A stretch of DNA of 64,000 nucleotides, taken from NCBI RefSeq assembly GCF_000002875.2, contig NC_009414.2:1-64000 (forward strand). The letters are read 5' to 3'. The notes beneath the pieces were generated by a model that saw only the letters and a list, made by a program, of their open reading frames with translations, ran no database searches and was not told the origin of the DNA. Positions within the stretch are counted from its first letter, which is position 1; the number at the start of each line of letters is the position of its first letter. The stretch comes from Leishmania infantum JPCM5. Its lineage: Eukaryota > Euglenozoa > Kinetoplastea > Trypanosomatida > Trypanosomatidae. A program made the translations under genes and the position numbers. Below, one piece after another: positions 1 to 10,014 of this stretch.

Positions 1-183
1 TAACCCTAACCCTCACCCTAACCCTAACCCTAACCCTAACCCTAACCCTTACCGTAACCCTAACCCTAACCCTAACCCTAACCCTCACCCTAACCCTAAC
101 CCTAACCCTAACCCTCACCCTAACCCTAACCCTAACCCTCACCCTAACCCTAACCCTAACCCTAACCCTCACCCTAACCCTAA
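1..183. repeat. Telomeric CCCTAA array (left chromosome end)
   Basis: Tandem CCCTAA hexamers start at base 1, with scattered CCCTCA variants and one imperfect stretch near base 50. This is the C-rich strand of a TTAGGG telomere, so base 1 lies at or next to the chromosome end. Confidence 0.97.
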
Positions 184-369
184 CCAGTACACCAGTACAC
201 CAGTACACCAGTACACCAGTACACCAGTACACCAGTACACCAGTACACCAGTACACCAGTACACCAGTACACCAGTACACCAGTACACCAGTACACCAGT
301 ACACCAGTACACCAGTACACCAGTACACCAGTACACCAGTACACCAGTACACCAGTACACCAGTACACC
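184..369. repeat. Octamer tandem array (CAGTACAC unit)
   Basis: About 23 perfect tandem copies of the 8-base unit CAGTACAC sit between the first hexamer array and the first conserved telomere-associated block. Two shortened copies of the same octamer precede the second and third conserved blocks near 508 and 879. Octamer arrays of this kind are known next to Leishmania telomeres. Confidence 0.93.
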
Positions 370-429
370 GTCACGCCCCCGTCCTGTTGGAGAGGGTGTC
401 GCTGTGCAAGGAATCAGTGGAGAAAAAAA
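368..429. repeat. Conserved telomere-associated block, copy 1 (LCTAS-like)
   Basis: A non-hexamer block of about 60 bases begins with GTCACGCCCCCGTCC and ends in GTGGAG plus an A-run. It is repeated almost unchanged near 526-585 and 897-956. The position and the alternation with hexamers match the Leishmania conserved telomere-associated sequence with its conserved boxes. Confidence 0.88.
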
Positions 430-507
430 CCCTAACCCTAACCCTAACCCTAACCCTAACCCTAACCCTAACCCTAACCCTAACCCTAACCCTAACCCTA
501 ACCCTAA
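430..507. repeat. Internal CCCTAA array between conserved blocks 1 and 2
   Basis: About 13 perfect CCCTAA hexamers separate two copies of the conserved block. Confidence 0.95.
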
Positions 508-585
508 CCAGTACACCAGTACACCGTCACGCCCCCGTCCTGTTGGAGAGGGTGTCGCTGTGCAAGGAATCAGTGGAGAAAAAAA
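508..585. repeat. Conserved telomere-associated block, copy 2, with two octamers
   Basis: This second copy of the roughly 60-base block is preceded by two CAGTACAC octamers. It is essentially identical to copy 1. Confidence 0.9.
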
Positions 586-878
586 CCCTAACCCTAACCC
601 TAACCCTAACCCTAACCCTCACCCTAACCCTAACCCTAACCCTACCCTAACCCTAACCCTAACCCTAACCCTAACCCTAACCCTAACCCTAACCCTAACC
701 CTAACCCTAACCCTAACCCTAACCCTCACCCTAACCCTCACCCTAACCCTAACCCTAACCCTAACCCTAACCCTAACCCTAACCCTAACCCTAACCCTAA
801 CCCTAACCCTAACCCTAACCCTAACCCTAACCCTAACCCTAACCCTAACCCTAACCCTAACCCTAACCCTAACCCTAA
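586..878. repeat. Internal CCCTAA array between conserved blocks 2 and 3
   Basis: Long hexamer array with a few CCCTCA variants and one CCCTAC junction near 641, where the phase slips by one base. Confidence 0.95.
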
Positions 879-966
879 CCAGTACACCAGTACACCGTCA
901 CGCCCCCGTCCTGTTGGAGAGGGTGTCGCTGTGCAAGGAATCAGTGGAGAGAAAAACCCTAACCCT
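879..966. repeat. Conserved telomere-associated block, copy 3, and last hexamers
   Basis: Third copy of octamers plus conserved block. Its end is slightly diverged (GAGAGAAAAA instead of GAGAAAAAAA) and is followed by only two hexamers before unique sequence begins. Confidence 0.88.
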
Positions 967-2863
967 CGGTGTCAAAGGCGGCCAGCTGTGCTGTAATCGC
1001 TGATAGAACAGCGAAGTTGAGCACGGTAACGCACTTTGTGCATGGGCTGAAAGTTTGTCCTAAAAAGTCGTGCCCGCGCGCGAATGATCGCAAGGGAGGA
1101 GTGGGAGGAAAAAGCAGATGGCGAGATGGAGATGATTGGATGAAGTAGGGGATTTTACTGGTGTGCTAGCAACGGAGGGCGGTCACGGCGACATGGCCAC
1201 CGCAGCCTCGTTAGCCTTTCATTTTCTGTGTTGCATGCTTTGTCCACAAGTGGCGTTTTCAAAGGGAAGTGGGTGTGGAGAGGGGCGAGGTGGCCGGCCG
1301 GGTCAATGGTACCGGCGGGGAAACGAGAATGGCGGCGCACGCACACGGTAGCACTCTCTCAGAAAAAGACAAGACTGCTGCAGTGCCATGAAAGCGCACG
1401 CGGATGTCTCTTACTTCTCTTCCGTTTGTGCACGTGTCGGTTTCACCTTGATTTTCGCCCATTGTACTTCAAACTGCTATGCACATGGGAAGGAGGTGGG
1501 GGAGGGGAAAAAAGAAGAACAGCCCGAAGGGCGACCTCGTCTCGTTTTTCATATTCCCGTCTTTAAAGAAATCAAGCAAAAGGCGAAAGAAGAAGGGAAC
1601 CCCGAACACCGTTATTCCTTCACTTACTCAGCCGCCCTCTTCCCTCAATCCCCGCGCTCTCTCTCGTCCATTTCGCGCCTCGCTGTGTAGTCGCTTGTGG
1701 AGCGAGCAATGTCAGCACGGTCAGTCTGTTACACAATGAAAGAAAGATGCTAGGGTGGGGCTGAGGGAGAAATGGGGAAATAGAGACACCAAGTAAAGAG
1801 GTGCTGCCTGAGAGAGTCAAGACCAGAAGAGGAAGGGTAAAAGAGGTCGAAGGTGATGCCATATGTTGGAGGGGAAGAGGGAGTGGAAAAAGGGGCCAGC
1901 CTCTGTTCTGTTAGGGCAATCAGCTTCGCTCTTTTCTATAACGGGCTTGGGGGCTTCTTCGATGTGCACATGGATGCCATGCTGATGGTTGCGCTGCTGT
2001 GGTGAGAAAGGAGTAGGGGATGAAGACAGGGTTGGGCTGCGCACACATGCACGACAGGACGCGCTGTTTCTTCGGCCACGGGGACGTGAAGCAATGAAAA
2101 CAAAAAGCTAGAAAAATGCGGAATAATCAAACCCTCAGTCTGAAGTCCACTTGGCCGCAACGAGTGGCTTTTTGAATGCGTCTGCAAACGGATAGGAAAG
2201 AAGAAAAGAGCGACCACGGCCTTTTACGCACTCAAAGCGAGCAAGTCTGCTGCGTCACCCCGACGTTGTCGCGTTGGTGTGCGCCGGTATGCAGGTGGCG
2301 GACAGTGCGTGCAGAATGAAAGGGTTGTGCATGCCGGCTACCGTGTAGCCCCCATTCATCACAGCTTCTGCGACTCCTAAGCTGTAGTCGCGACCACGAC
2401 GAGGTATTCGTACGCAAAGTAGACGGGACACGAAAGCAGTCACGTGCCAGAGCGCACCTCGAGGGCAGCAGCCCCTCACGACACACCTCCCCTCATGACA
2501 TATGCGTGGCGGCGAGTCTGTGTCGGTGGGTGTGGCATGGCACCAGGGTGTAGGCTCAGCGTGTATCGTGAAAGTTCGAAGGGGTAGAAGAAACGGAAAG
2601 CAACGACGGCAGAAAGAACATGCGAGAAGTGGAGCAGTGCAGGAGCTGCGCACACGTGAATACACTCACAAGCGCATACGCGTGACAGAATGCAAGACCA
2701 AAGGAAGAACCGGTCGTCAGTTGTGGCGCTGAGCCACCTGCCGACGATCGGGATGCCGCAGTCTTCATTGTGCGGAAATCCGAAAATCAAACAGTTGAGC
2801 GAATGGGAGGAAGGAAATTAGGAAAGCGGAACGACAAAAAAAAAGTGAGTTAGCAGAAAGCCC
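967..2863. other. Subtelomeric stretch without a supported gene
   Basis: No reading frame here has convincing protein character on either strand. The plus strand is purine-rich in many places, as expected if minus-strand transcripts carry pyrimidine tracts. The right part probably serves as 3' untranslated region of the surface antigen-like gene. Confidence 0.7.
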
Positions 2864-3274
2864 TTAATCCGCGATAGCAAACAAGGAGGCTGCCAAGATG
2901 GTGCTGGCCACGGCGACAGAGGCGACCGTGCTGGCCGAGTTGCCTGAACGTTTGCACAGGCCCTTGGCGGTGCGGAGGTAGCCCGGCGCGCACTCCTGGC
3001 ACGCGTTGTTGCCAGAGGAAGAGCACGTCACACAGTTGGCGATGGAGCACGCGGGCGTGCACGTCTTGGAGGGGGTGAGAAGGTATCCAAAGGAGCATGT
3101 GGCGCAAGAGGTGTGGGTTGTGTCGTGGGGGTCGCAGATATCGCAGTGCGCCGCCTGGCAGTTCAGCACGCACGCGCCATTCACCGGAGTGTAGCCGGGT
3201 GCGCAAGTCTGAGCAGACACGAGCATGGCGATCGCCAGCAGAAGAGTAAGAGGAAGGAGGAGCTTGGAGGCCAT
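2864..3274 (-). CDS. Cysteine-rich surface antigen-like protein, GPI-anchored (predicted)
   Basis: The 136-residue product starts at the ATG at 3274. The frame is open further upstream, but a predicted splice acceptor at 3315-3316 lies inside that extension and supports the inner start. Residues 1-21 form a classic signal peptide ending near VSA/Q. The mature part carries 14 cysteines in CxxC-type modules with two CAPGY motifs. The last 22 residues are a hydrophobic tail after a Ser/Asn-rich stretch, which fits a GPI-attachment signal. The family resembles the small surface antigen-like proteins and the cysteine module of Leishmania promastigote surface antigens, but the leucine-rich repeats of the latter are absent. 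A role at the parasite surface is inferred. It is the gene nearest the telomere. Confidence 0.88.
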   Translation of the reverse strand: MASKLLLPLTLLLAIAMLVSAQTCAPGYTPVNGACVLNCQAAHCDICDPHDTTHTSCATCSFGYLLTPSKTCTPACSIANCVTCSSSGNNACQECAPGYLRTAKGLCKRSGNSASTVASVAVASTILAASLFAIAD

Positions 3275-3314
3275 GTCTCTCGATGGCGGTGATGACGGGG
3301 TCTGTGTAGTTCTG

Positions 3315-3316
3315 CT
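3315..3316 (-). promoter_or_regulatory. Predicted trans-splice acceptor AG for the surface antigen-like gene
   Basis: On the minus strand a pyrimidine-rich run (complement of about 3320-3350) is followed by this AG, which would give a 5' leader of about 40 bases before the ATG at 3274. Confidence 0.5.
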
Positions 3317-4714
3317 TTGTGGGGAAACGGGGAAATGAAAACGGCTGCGTGGCAAAGAGAGCAGAGGGGGACAGCGTGTGAGCAGGACTGCTTGGGTGCT
3401 TAATCTGCAGCAGGAAAAGACGGGTGTGCGTATGCGCACCCGAGCGAGTGCAGTTCAAAGCCAGCACAGACAGGTCACAAAAGAGAAAGGGGCGAGGAAG
3501 AAAAGGAAAAGAATGCGCCTGACAAGGAGAGACCACGGCATAATCGCGCGGACACGACTGCAGCAGATGCCCCTGCATCAGGCGTCATGGAAAGCACCAA
3601 TTACGCGGAGGAGAGAGCAGTGGAAGCTTGGGCGCCCCCTCCCCTCTCAGCACGAGCAGCTTTGCTACAAGAGGCGCGTTTTGCTATCACAAGACGGGAA
3701 ATCGGCAAGGACACAAGATCAACCTGCGAAAATGGAGAGAGGGGGAGCAGTCACCATGGCCCCATTTGTGGTGCTTCTGTTTCTCTGCCGACACGCTCTC
3801 TACCTCCCCTTTTTTTTGTAGTAAATCATCTGTTGTGTTGCTTTTGAGCAGGCAATGGAGGTCTGGACGGACGAACTAGTCATGCAACTGGAGAGCACAT
3901 AAGCGAAGCAAATGATTCGCACATCCAAGTGGGTGCACGTGAAGGAGCCCAGGGAAAAGGAGAGAAGGAAACATATAAAGAGCAAGGCAAGGCGGAGGTG
4001 CTCCTCACAACACAACGCTTCTCTCTCCTTAAAATATATACGTATGCTTGGGTATGGGTTCGTCTGCATCAGACGAGAGAAGCTTGGACATGCACGCATA
4101 CCCAAAAAGGGGATGAGGTGCAAAATGTTAATGTATTCAATCCCACCACAAGACCTCACCAATAACGCAACGATTCCGCCCTCGACGACCTCCTCCGGGG
4201 CACATACAGAAAAGAAAAGGAGACAGAAGGCGGGAAAGGATCGCTTTTTAGAAGGGAGCAATACACTGGATGATGCTGCAATGCGAATCTGTGGGCACGC
4301 GTGGTACGAGCAGGCCGCAGGATACTTGCCTGTATGGTGCGGTTGTGCTTATCTACTCGTGTGGGTGCTTACGCTGCCGCCGTTATCGCAGCAGCTTCAC
4401 GGGGAGAGCGATGGTGGTGGAGGAAATACGGAAACAAAAGCAGCAGGTGGGAAGACCTTGGGAAAGCGGGGATGGTTTAGTTCATGTCCATATGCGCAAA
4501 GAGGGAGATGGATGCCACGATTAAGGCACTTGATAGAATACTTCATGTATCATGCCCGTCGCGGCAGCGATGAAAAAGGCTCGCTTTTACCAGAAAGAGA
4601 ACTCGAGGCGGTGGCGCGTCGGTCGTACAATAGCAGATGGAGAGCAAGCAAGATGAGCCTATGCTCTAGAACGTGCCTGTTCCGCTCTACAGCATGAGTC
4701 AAACGCCACTCGGG
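3317..4714. other. Intergenic stretch, no supported gene
   Basis: Several long frames exist on both strands, including 261 codons on the plus strand at 3912-4697. They are rich in Arg/Lys/Ser, show no domain pattern and look like chance openings in purine-rich DNA. Confidence 0.6.
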
Positions 4715-5125
4715 CCCAGGCCTTTCACAGGTTCGTCACGTGGTGCGAAGCAGCCGTGGACACGCGCGGTACAGCAATGTGCCGACTCAGTCATCGGAGA
4801 GCACGGCCTCTGCCTCGAATACTACTCATTCGCCCCCCCCCCGGCCTCGCATGTCGCCTCACAGGCACTTCCCCATCATGGAGGTTGCCACTCCTGGCGC
4901 ATTCCGCTCGCCATGGCACAGACTCTCCCACACAAGTAGGGAGTGCGAGGGCCGGGGTGGGATACGTTCGAGTTACGCTGATACTCTGTCCATCAGAAGG
5001 ATGGCACAAATGTCTTCACTGCTGCAGGTCGCTGCGAAGCCACGGCATCCAGCGCTTCACCGCCGACATCAGCAGCGATACATCGCTCTGACCTCACCTA
5101 CGTCGTACGGGCTTGTCCCTTTCAC
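4715..5125. mobile_element. SIDER-like degenerate retroposon copy A
   Basis: This segment is clearly related to 40060-40585: shared blocks include GTGGTGCGAAGCAGCC, GCATGTCGCCTC and GTGAGGGCCG-like words in the same order and orientation over about 400 bases. Short degenerate retroposons (SIDER1/SIDER2) are abundant in Leishmania 3' untranslated regions, and this pair fits that class by size, divergence and position. Which SIDER subfamily it belongs to and its polarity are not settled here. Confidence 0.7.
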
Positions 5126-5513
5126 TGCGCTGAGGTGTCTCTGTCCCCGCTCTTTCGTGATAAGGAGCAACAACGAAGGCAAACGACGAAACAAAAGAGA
5201 GCGCGCGGTGATGCAGCCGCATAAAAAGCAAAAGAGCAAAGCAGAAAGTGAGAGGAGAGGGCGGCTGAGAACAACAGAACACTTGGGAATGGAGAAGCGG
5301 AACGATAGAGGGGGGGGGGTGCAGCGAAGAAGGACAGTGCTCGCCCTCATCTCTACCGCAGCCAGAGGAGCGTACGCGCCTGTGCGTGTCAACAAGTGGA
5401 AGCTTGTGTCCTCAGCATGCTGTGATTTGGGGCAGCAGAGATGAGAAGAGGGCCTCCACTAATGCGGGGGAAGTGGGAGGAAGAGGGAGGACGGAAGAAG
5501 ACGTCAGCATGCG

Positions 5514-6020
5514 TCAAAGTGCGTGCACAAAGAGACCCGCACCGCTCTTGTGCCGACTGTAACGGCACCCTCGCTGCCGCACCCCTGGTGGCAACTTTGG
5601 TGTCTTCGCGAAGGATTTTCTTTCTAGGGTAATGTCGCCATACGCAGACACCCGCTCTTGGAGAAGAATGTGCTTCCTGCTCAACGCTGATCGTCGCAAG
5701 CCCAGCTGGAAGACAGAAAGAGCGAGCGTAACGATCAGCAGGGAAAAGGGCGCCATTGGCGTGAAGACGCGCCGAATGAACGGGCTGTCAGTGACGACAC
5801 GCGGAAACGACGTCCTAGATGCGGCAATACGGCAGCGCTGCCAGCCGAAGAAGCCACCGAGAAATAGGAGTGAGCTATCGAAAACACTGTTCACGCACGC
5901 CTACGGGAGGCCGCGTTTCAGCACATCGTGGGACAAGCGATGGCGGGTCACGGCCATTTCGCGGTCGTCGGGGCGGTACCGATCGTGCGCCTGAAGTTCG
6001 GCTGGCTGTCGCGCTTGCAT
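5514..6020 (-). pseudogene. Broken reading frame, one in-frame stop (unknown membrane protein)
   Basis: One minus-strand frame starts at an ATG at 6020 and runs 39 codons to a TAG at 5901-5903. It then continues open in the same frame for about 128 more codons to 5514. Both halves have protein-like composition and many C- or G-ending codons. The second half contains a hydrophobic segment beginning MAPFSLLIVTLALSVF. Removing the single stop would give a protein of about 168 residues. No family is recognised. It could be a young pseudogene, a sequence error in a real gene, or two unrelated frames. There is no frameshift, which favours a single point lesion. Confidence 0.42.
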
Positions 6021-7206
6021 CGAAGGCCTATCCAGGGGGGGGGGGATGGAGCCATGGTGGTTCAGTGGTACGGTAGGTATATGCGTGCGATGGGTTTTGA
6101 GGGGGTGCTGAAGGGTTTAAGGAGGGCAACTGGCTGCGCTCGTAGACGGTCTGTGCGATCGCGTAAAAGGAGCTAGTCACGCGTGCCGCGTCCCGAACAG
6201 AGCCACACGTTGTATAGAGAAAGAGAGTAGGTAATGTCGAATGCGTGCAAGAGCGATCAGGGGGATGCGTGTGCAAGGTAGTGAGCGAAAAGGTGCGGCA
6301 AATCCACTCGGGAGTCCTGCTGGCGAAGTCTGGACGCGCGGAGGGGCATAGCTGCCGCTCGCCTCCATGTAGATGTTACGGGTTCCGGTGTGTGTGTGTG
6401 TGGTTGGGAGGGGGGAGGGCAAACGGAGATAAACATACACGAGATAGAGAGAAAGAGGAGTCAACGAAGATGCGTGGTGGTGAGGGGGCACGAAGTGCAG
6501 AGCGGCAACGTAGTCTTCTGCCCTGAGCACACGTACCACTTGACTTCCGACACCGCAGCTAGAGAGGCCGAGGTACATAAAAGAGTTGGAGAAACGATTT
6601 GATGGAAAAGAGGCAAAGGCAGAGAGACAAGAAGGAGGTACGCATATGAACTGCTGTGCACAGTCATACTGAGATGCAAACGCATGCGTCTGGCGCCACC
6701 ACACTTGTCAGGTCAAGAAGAAACTGAGAGTGTGTAGAGAGAAGTCAAGAATCAACCGAGAATGCTTAAAAAACAGTTAAGGCAGAGGGGCTCGAGCAGA
6801 GCGGCACCGAATTCACGCAGCGCCGCGCAGAGAGTCTTTCGGTACTCCAGGCCTGACTGAAGCGGTGGTGGACAAGAAGAACATCGGGACCCCTCGTTTG
6901 CAGCAACTCGCCACCTCAAAGCATTCGTGTCCTTTTCCAGTGCGACGGAAAGTACCGCCGGGCGGGACTGTAACGTTGGCTGGCTACAGGTGCGCACGTG
7001 ACGGTACTAGGGGATGAAGAACGAGAGACCGCAGCATGGGCGATGGCACGCTCACGCCTCATGTCACTCGCCGCAGCAGCAGCCCTGCCAGCGAAGATAC
7101 GGAAGGGGTGAGGAGAGGAGGAGGGAGAAGGGACACCACCGCAGAAAAGTGCAAACGGAGCAAAAGACAAAATGAGTACGGGGTGCGGAAGATCGCGTTC
7201 ATCGCA
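6021..7206. other. Intergenic stretch, probably 3' region of the hydrolase gene
   Basis: No supported gene. A minus-strand frame without ATG at 6752-6997 has mildly protein-like composition but no start and no recognisable motif. A plus-strand G-run lies near 6035-6045. Confidence 0.55.
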
Positions 7207-8484
7207 TTAGCGCCTGGGCGTGATGGCGGCCGCCACCTCGTAGATGATTTTCTCCATCACCGTCTCCGTCCCGAGCCACTCGTCCCATACGCTGCGAATG
7301 TAGCCGAGGTGGCCGCCGTGCGGAATGACGAGCAGCGCCACGTTAGGGTTGGACCGCATGGTGTTAGCCAAACTCGCCATGGGTGGCTCTCCCGTCACCG
7401 GGTCGTCGGCGGCGCTGATGCACAGGACAGGTACAGAAAAGTGCGGTAGCCACTCGATCGGGGAGATGTGGTGATAGTAGTCCTCCGGCGTGGCGAACCC
7501 CAGCGTCGGGGCGGTGATGAAGCGGTCAAAGTCGCGCACAGTCTTCACCTGCGCTAGAACCTTCTCCAGGCGCCCCGAAGCGAAGGCGGCGCGCACATCC
7601 GGGGAAAGCCCGGGGAGATCCTTCAGCACTTTGGCGTGCCGCCGAGCATACGCCGTCAGGCCCCCTGCCATGCTTGGCTGGTAAAGGAGTTTGCTGATGC
7701 GTCGGTTCATGACGGCGTTGGAGTCGAGGCAGTCGAGAGGGGAGTTCACGACCATGACCGCGTCCATGACTAGCTCGCGAGCCGCAAGGCACTCCTCGCC
7801 AACGTACTTGGACAGAATCACGCCGCCCAGGCTGAAACCGACAGCGATAATAGGAATGCCAGCGCCACAGTGTTTTTCAATGGCGGCACGCGAGAATGGC
7901 CCGTCGCGTAGAACGGCGCGCAAGTCGTCTGTCCACTTGCCGGACATGAGCCGCGGTGTCTCGATGGGTGTGTTACCCATACCGCGAGAGTTGAAGACGC
8001 CGCAGTGAAAGTGGTGGGTGAAGGCGAACCACACGAAGTGCTCGATATAGTTGGTACCGGACCACGAAGCGAGTCCGGGGATGATGAGGAACACTCCTTT
8101 GGCATGGCGCGAATCTGTGAGCAGCCAGTCCAAGTACATGGGGTTGCCGTCCGCGCCGGGGTGAACCACGCGCTGATACGGAATGCTCCGATGGGGACGG
8201 AAAGCGCACAGGATGGTGCTGACATGCCCACTGTACAGCGGATCCGCGTACGGCACCTTGTCCAGCCTGTCCAGCTTAAAGAACGATTTTGCTTGAAGAG
8301 AGCCGTGCGTAGCCGTTGCCTCTGTCCTAAGCTGTGCACGGCTGAAGAAGCGCGTCAGCCGCAGCACGAGGTCTACGAAAAGCGCGCAAAAGACGTGAAG
8401 GCAGAGGAATTTCAGCTTGGGCAGAAACGGCACGCGGCACGGCAGAGGCTCAGCCGCCCCACTCGCAGAAAGACCCCCTGTCAT
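7207..8484 (-). CDS. Alpha/beta hydrolase, ABHD1/3 (EMB8-like) family
   Basis: A 425-residue protein. The first in-frame ATG is at 8484; the frame extends upstream only through a non-ATG codon. A hydrophobic segment at about residues 20-47 probably anchors it in a membrane. The hydrolase fold follows, with the nucleophile elbow GFSLGG (Ser about 218), the acid region AADDP (Asp about 360) and the catalytic histidine in PHGGHLGY (His about 392). The N-terminal PYADPLYSGHVSTI segment and the oxyanion region IIPGLASWSGTNY are typical of the ABHD1/ABHD3/EMB8 branch, whose members act as lipases or phospholipases on membranes. A lipid substrate is inferred. All catalytic residues look intact. Confidence 0.9.
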   Translation of the reverse strand: MTGGLSASGAAEPLPCRVPFLPKLKFLCLHVFCALFVDLVLRLTRFFSRAQLRTEATATHGSLQAKSFFKLDRLDKVPYADPLYSGHVSTILCAFRPHRSIPYQRVVHPGADGNPMYLDWLLTDSRHAKGVFLIIPGLASWSGTNYIEHFVWFAFTHHFHCGVFNSRGMGNTPIETPRLMSGKWTDDLRAVLRDGPFSRAAIEKHCGAGIPIIAVGFSLGGVILSKYVGEECLAARELVMDAVMVVNSPLDCLDSNAVMNRRISKLLYQPSMAGGLTAYARRHAKVLKDLPGLSPDVRAAFASGRLEKVLAQVKTVRDFDRFITAPTLGFATPEDYYHHISPIEWLPHFSVPVLCISAADDPVTGEPPMASLANTMRSNPNVALLVIPHGGHLGYIRSVWDEWLGTETVMEKIIYEVAAAITPRR

Positions 8485-9248
8485 GAGTGGCGCGCGCGGG
8501 CTCCACGAGCACAGAGGGGAGGGGGGCAGGCGGCGACGCAAGACGTATTGGCAGCACCAGGTGACGAGTCAGCACCTCCTCTGTGCTCTATGGAGAAGCT
8601 CTGTCAGTGTTGGTGGATGTATGTGTGGGGTTTGTCGGGGAGGAGGAGCACCACCGCACCACAGGCTGAGTGAGTTGCGCAAGGATAGACGAGAGAGAAC
8701 AACGCGGGTGTCATGCACGGAGCGCTGCAAGGAATAGATCGGGCCGCTCCCTGAAACAAGAAAGGGAACAGTGGAACGGAGAGCACACAGAGGTCAGTCA
8801 GAGGATGTCATAGAGGAGTTCGACGTTTTGCATAACTGCAGCCCATGTGATACCACTAAAGCGTCTGTGTGTGGGTGGGTGGGCGCGCGCGCCTGGGTCG
8901 CCGCGCTGCCTTTCTCCGCCCAAGCAAGGAAAATATATCGGGAGGGGGGGAGGGGGCCTGCAGGTGGTGGCGACGACGAATCGTGCGCGAGTTTGTGTGC
9001 GCGTGCAGTGAGGAGGAGGCTGTTGCTTTCGTCGTGTATGTGTTTTCGTTGTCTTGGTTTTTTTCTGTGCGACTGTGCCGCGTCATGCAGAAATACAGAA
9101 CATCGTTTCAATGGTTCAAGAAGAGAGGAGGGAAGGGGTGAGGGGAGAAGGAGACGCGGGAGAACGCCGACAAAGGGGTGGGCAAGCAGGGTCTGTGCAG
9201 TTCTCCAAACGCAGAGAAAGGAGGCGCTTGACTCTTGACTGCTCGTCA
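8485..9248. other. Intergenic stretch, nothing recognised
   Basis: Contains the 5' leader of the hydrolase gene and the 3' region of the cyclophilin-like gene. Frames here are low-complexity and antisense shadows. Confidence 0.6.
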
Positions 9249-9986
9249 TCACTGGATGGCTTCGTATGCAAGATCCTCGTCGCAGCCCGTCCTGTCTTGG
9301 GGCGAGGCCCATTTGCCTGGGGGACGCTCTCCCGTAAGGGTTCCACAGATCGCAATCATGACTGGTGTTAGAGGGCGGCCTACCTGATCCAGCGGGAGTG
9401 ACTCTAGCTTCTCCAGCAGATGCAGCCCGTCCACCACCTTGCCGAACGCTACCTGCTTGAAGTCGAGAGAGGGCGCAGCGGCGAGAGTGATGGCGAAAGA
9501 CGTGTTGCACAGATTTGGCCCGTAAGACGTCATCGTGAGCAGTCCACGGCTGGTGTGGCGCACCTTGAACGTTTCCTGTCGCAGAGGCTCAAGACGCACG
9601 CCATACGCCAAAAGATCCCCAAAGCGCGCGTAGCCGTGCTGGCGGTCAATCAGCTCGAGAGGGGTGTAGAGGTAGTCCAGCTTGACGCCAGTTGCGTCGT
9701 GGATACCGCCTTCGCCGGTAACGAGGCGGTGAAAGCGTGCAGCGGTTTCGGGTACGACATCCTCGAAGAGCTCCACAACGAGTCTTCCCGCCAATGCATC
9801 ACCGATGCCGATGTCGAGGAAAATGCGATTTGTGTGCGCCTCCTCCATGAACCGGTGAGCCTTTTGGTAGTTCTCCCACTCCTTCAAGCGACGCTCCTCG
9901 ATGTTGTTGTACACCTGCTCACGCGATGGCGGCGTCAGCAATGCCTGCGGAGCGTCCCTCCGCGGCTTCAGCACCCGGAAGGGCAT
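9249..9986 (-). CDS. Cyclophilin-like protein lacking catalytic residues
   Basis: The 245-residue product starts at the ATG at 9986; the longer open frame crosses a splice signal at 10013-10014. Residues 1-50 form a charged, helical lead. A cyclophilin-type fold follows from about residue 53 (RIFLDIGIGDALAGRLVVEL) to about 220. Family landmarks remain, such as LVVELFEDVVPETAARF, GLLTM, SYGPN and VAFGKVVDGLHLLEKLE. The active-site stretch that normally reads R-x-I-P-x-F-M-x-Q-G-G-D is replaced by a Leu/Ile/His/Tyr sequence, the NGSQFFI motif reads CNTSFAI, and the Trp/His pocket before VFGKV is changed. Prolyl isomerase activity is therefore unlikely and a scaffold role is inferred. Trypanosomatids have a large, diverse cyclophilin family. 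Confidence 0.88.
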   Translation of the reverse strand: MPFRVLKPRRDAPQALLTPPSREQVYNNIEERRLKEWENYQKAHRFMEEAHTNRIFLDIGIGDALAGRLVVELFEDVVPETAARFHRLVTGEGGIHDATGVKLDYLYTPLELIDRQHGYARFGDLLAYGVRLEPLRQETFKVRHTSRGLLTMTSYGPNLCNTSFAITLAAAPSLDFKQVAFGKVVDGLHLLEKLESLPLDQVGRPLTPVMIAICGTLTGERPPGKWASPQDRTGCDEDLAYEAIQ

Positions 9987-10012
9987 GCTGCTCGAGACCG
10001 AATTCCGGTGTT

Positions 10013-10014
10013 CT
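10013..10014 (-). promoter_or_regulatory. Predicted trans-splice acceptor AG for the cyclophilin-like gene
   Basis: A strong pyrimidine tract on the minus strand (complement of about 10029-10050) is followed by the first AG here, giving a leader of about 26 bases before the ATG at 9986. Confidence 0.6.

Noticed and set aside
169..1003. Open frames inside the telomeric repeats
   Set aside because: They are translations of hexamer and octamer repeats, not genes.
3912..4697. Plus-strand frame of 261 codons
   Set aside because: Arg/Lys/Ser-rich, wrong strand, no motif, and it lies in purine-rich DNA where long frames arise by chance.
6752..6997. Minus-strand frame of 81 codons after the hydrolase gene
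   Set aside because: Mildly protein-like, but begins with a non-ATG codon and has no recognisable motif; left as a possible fossil only.
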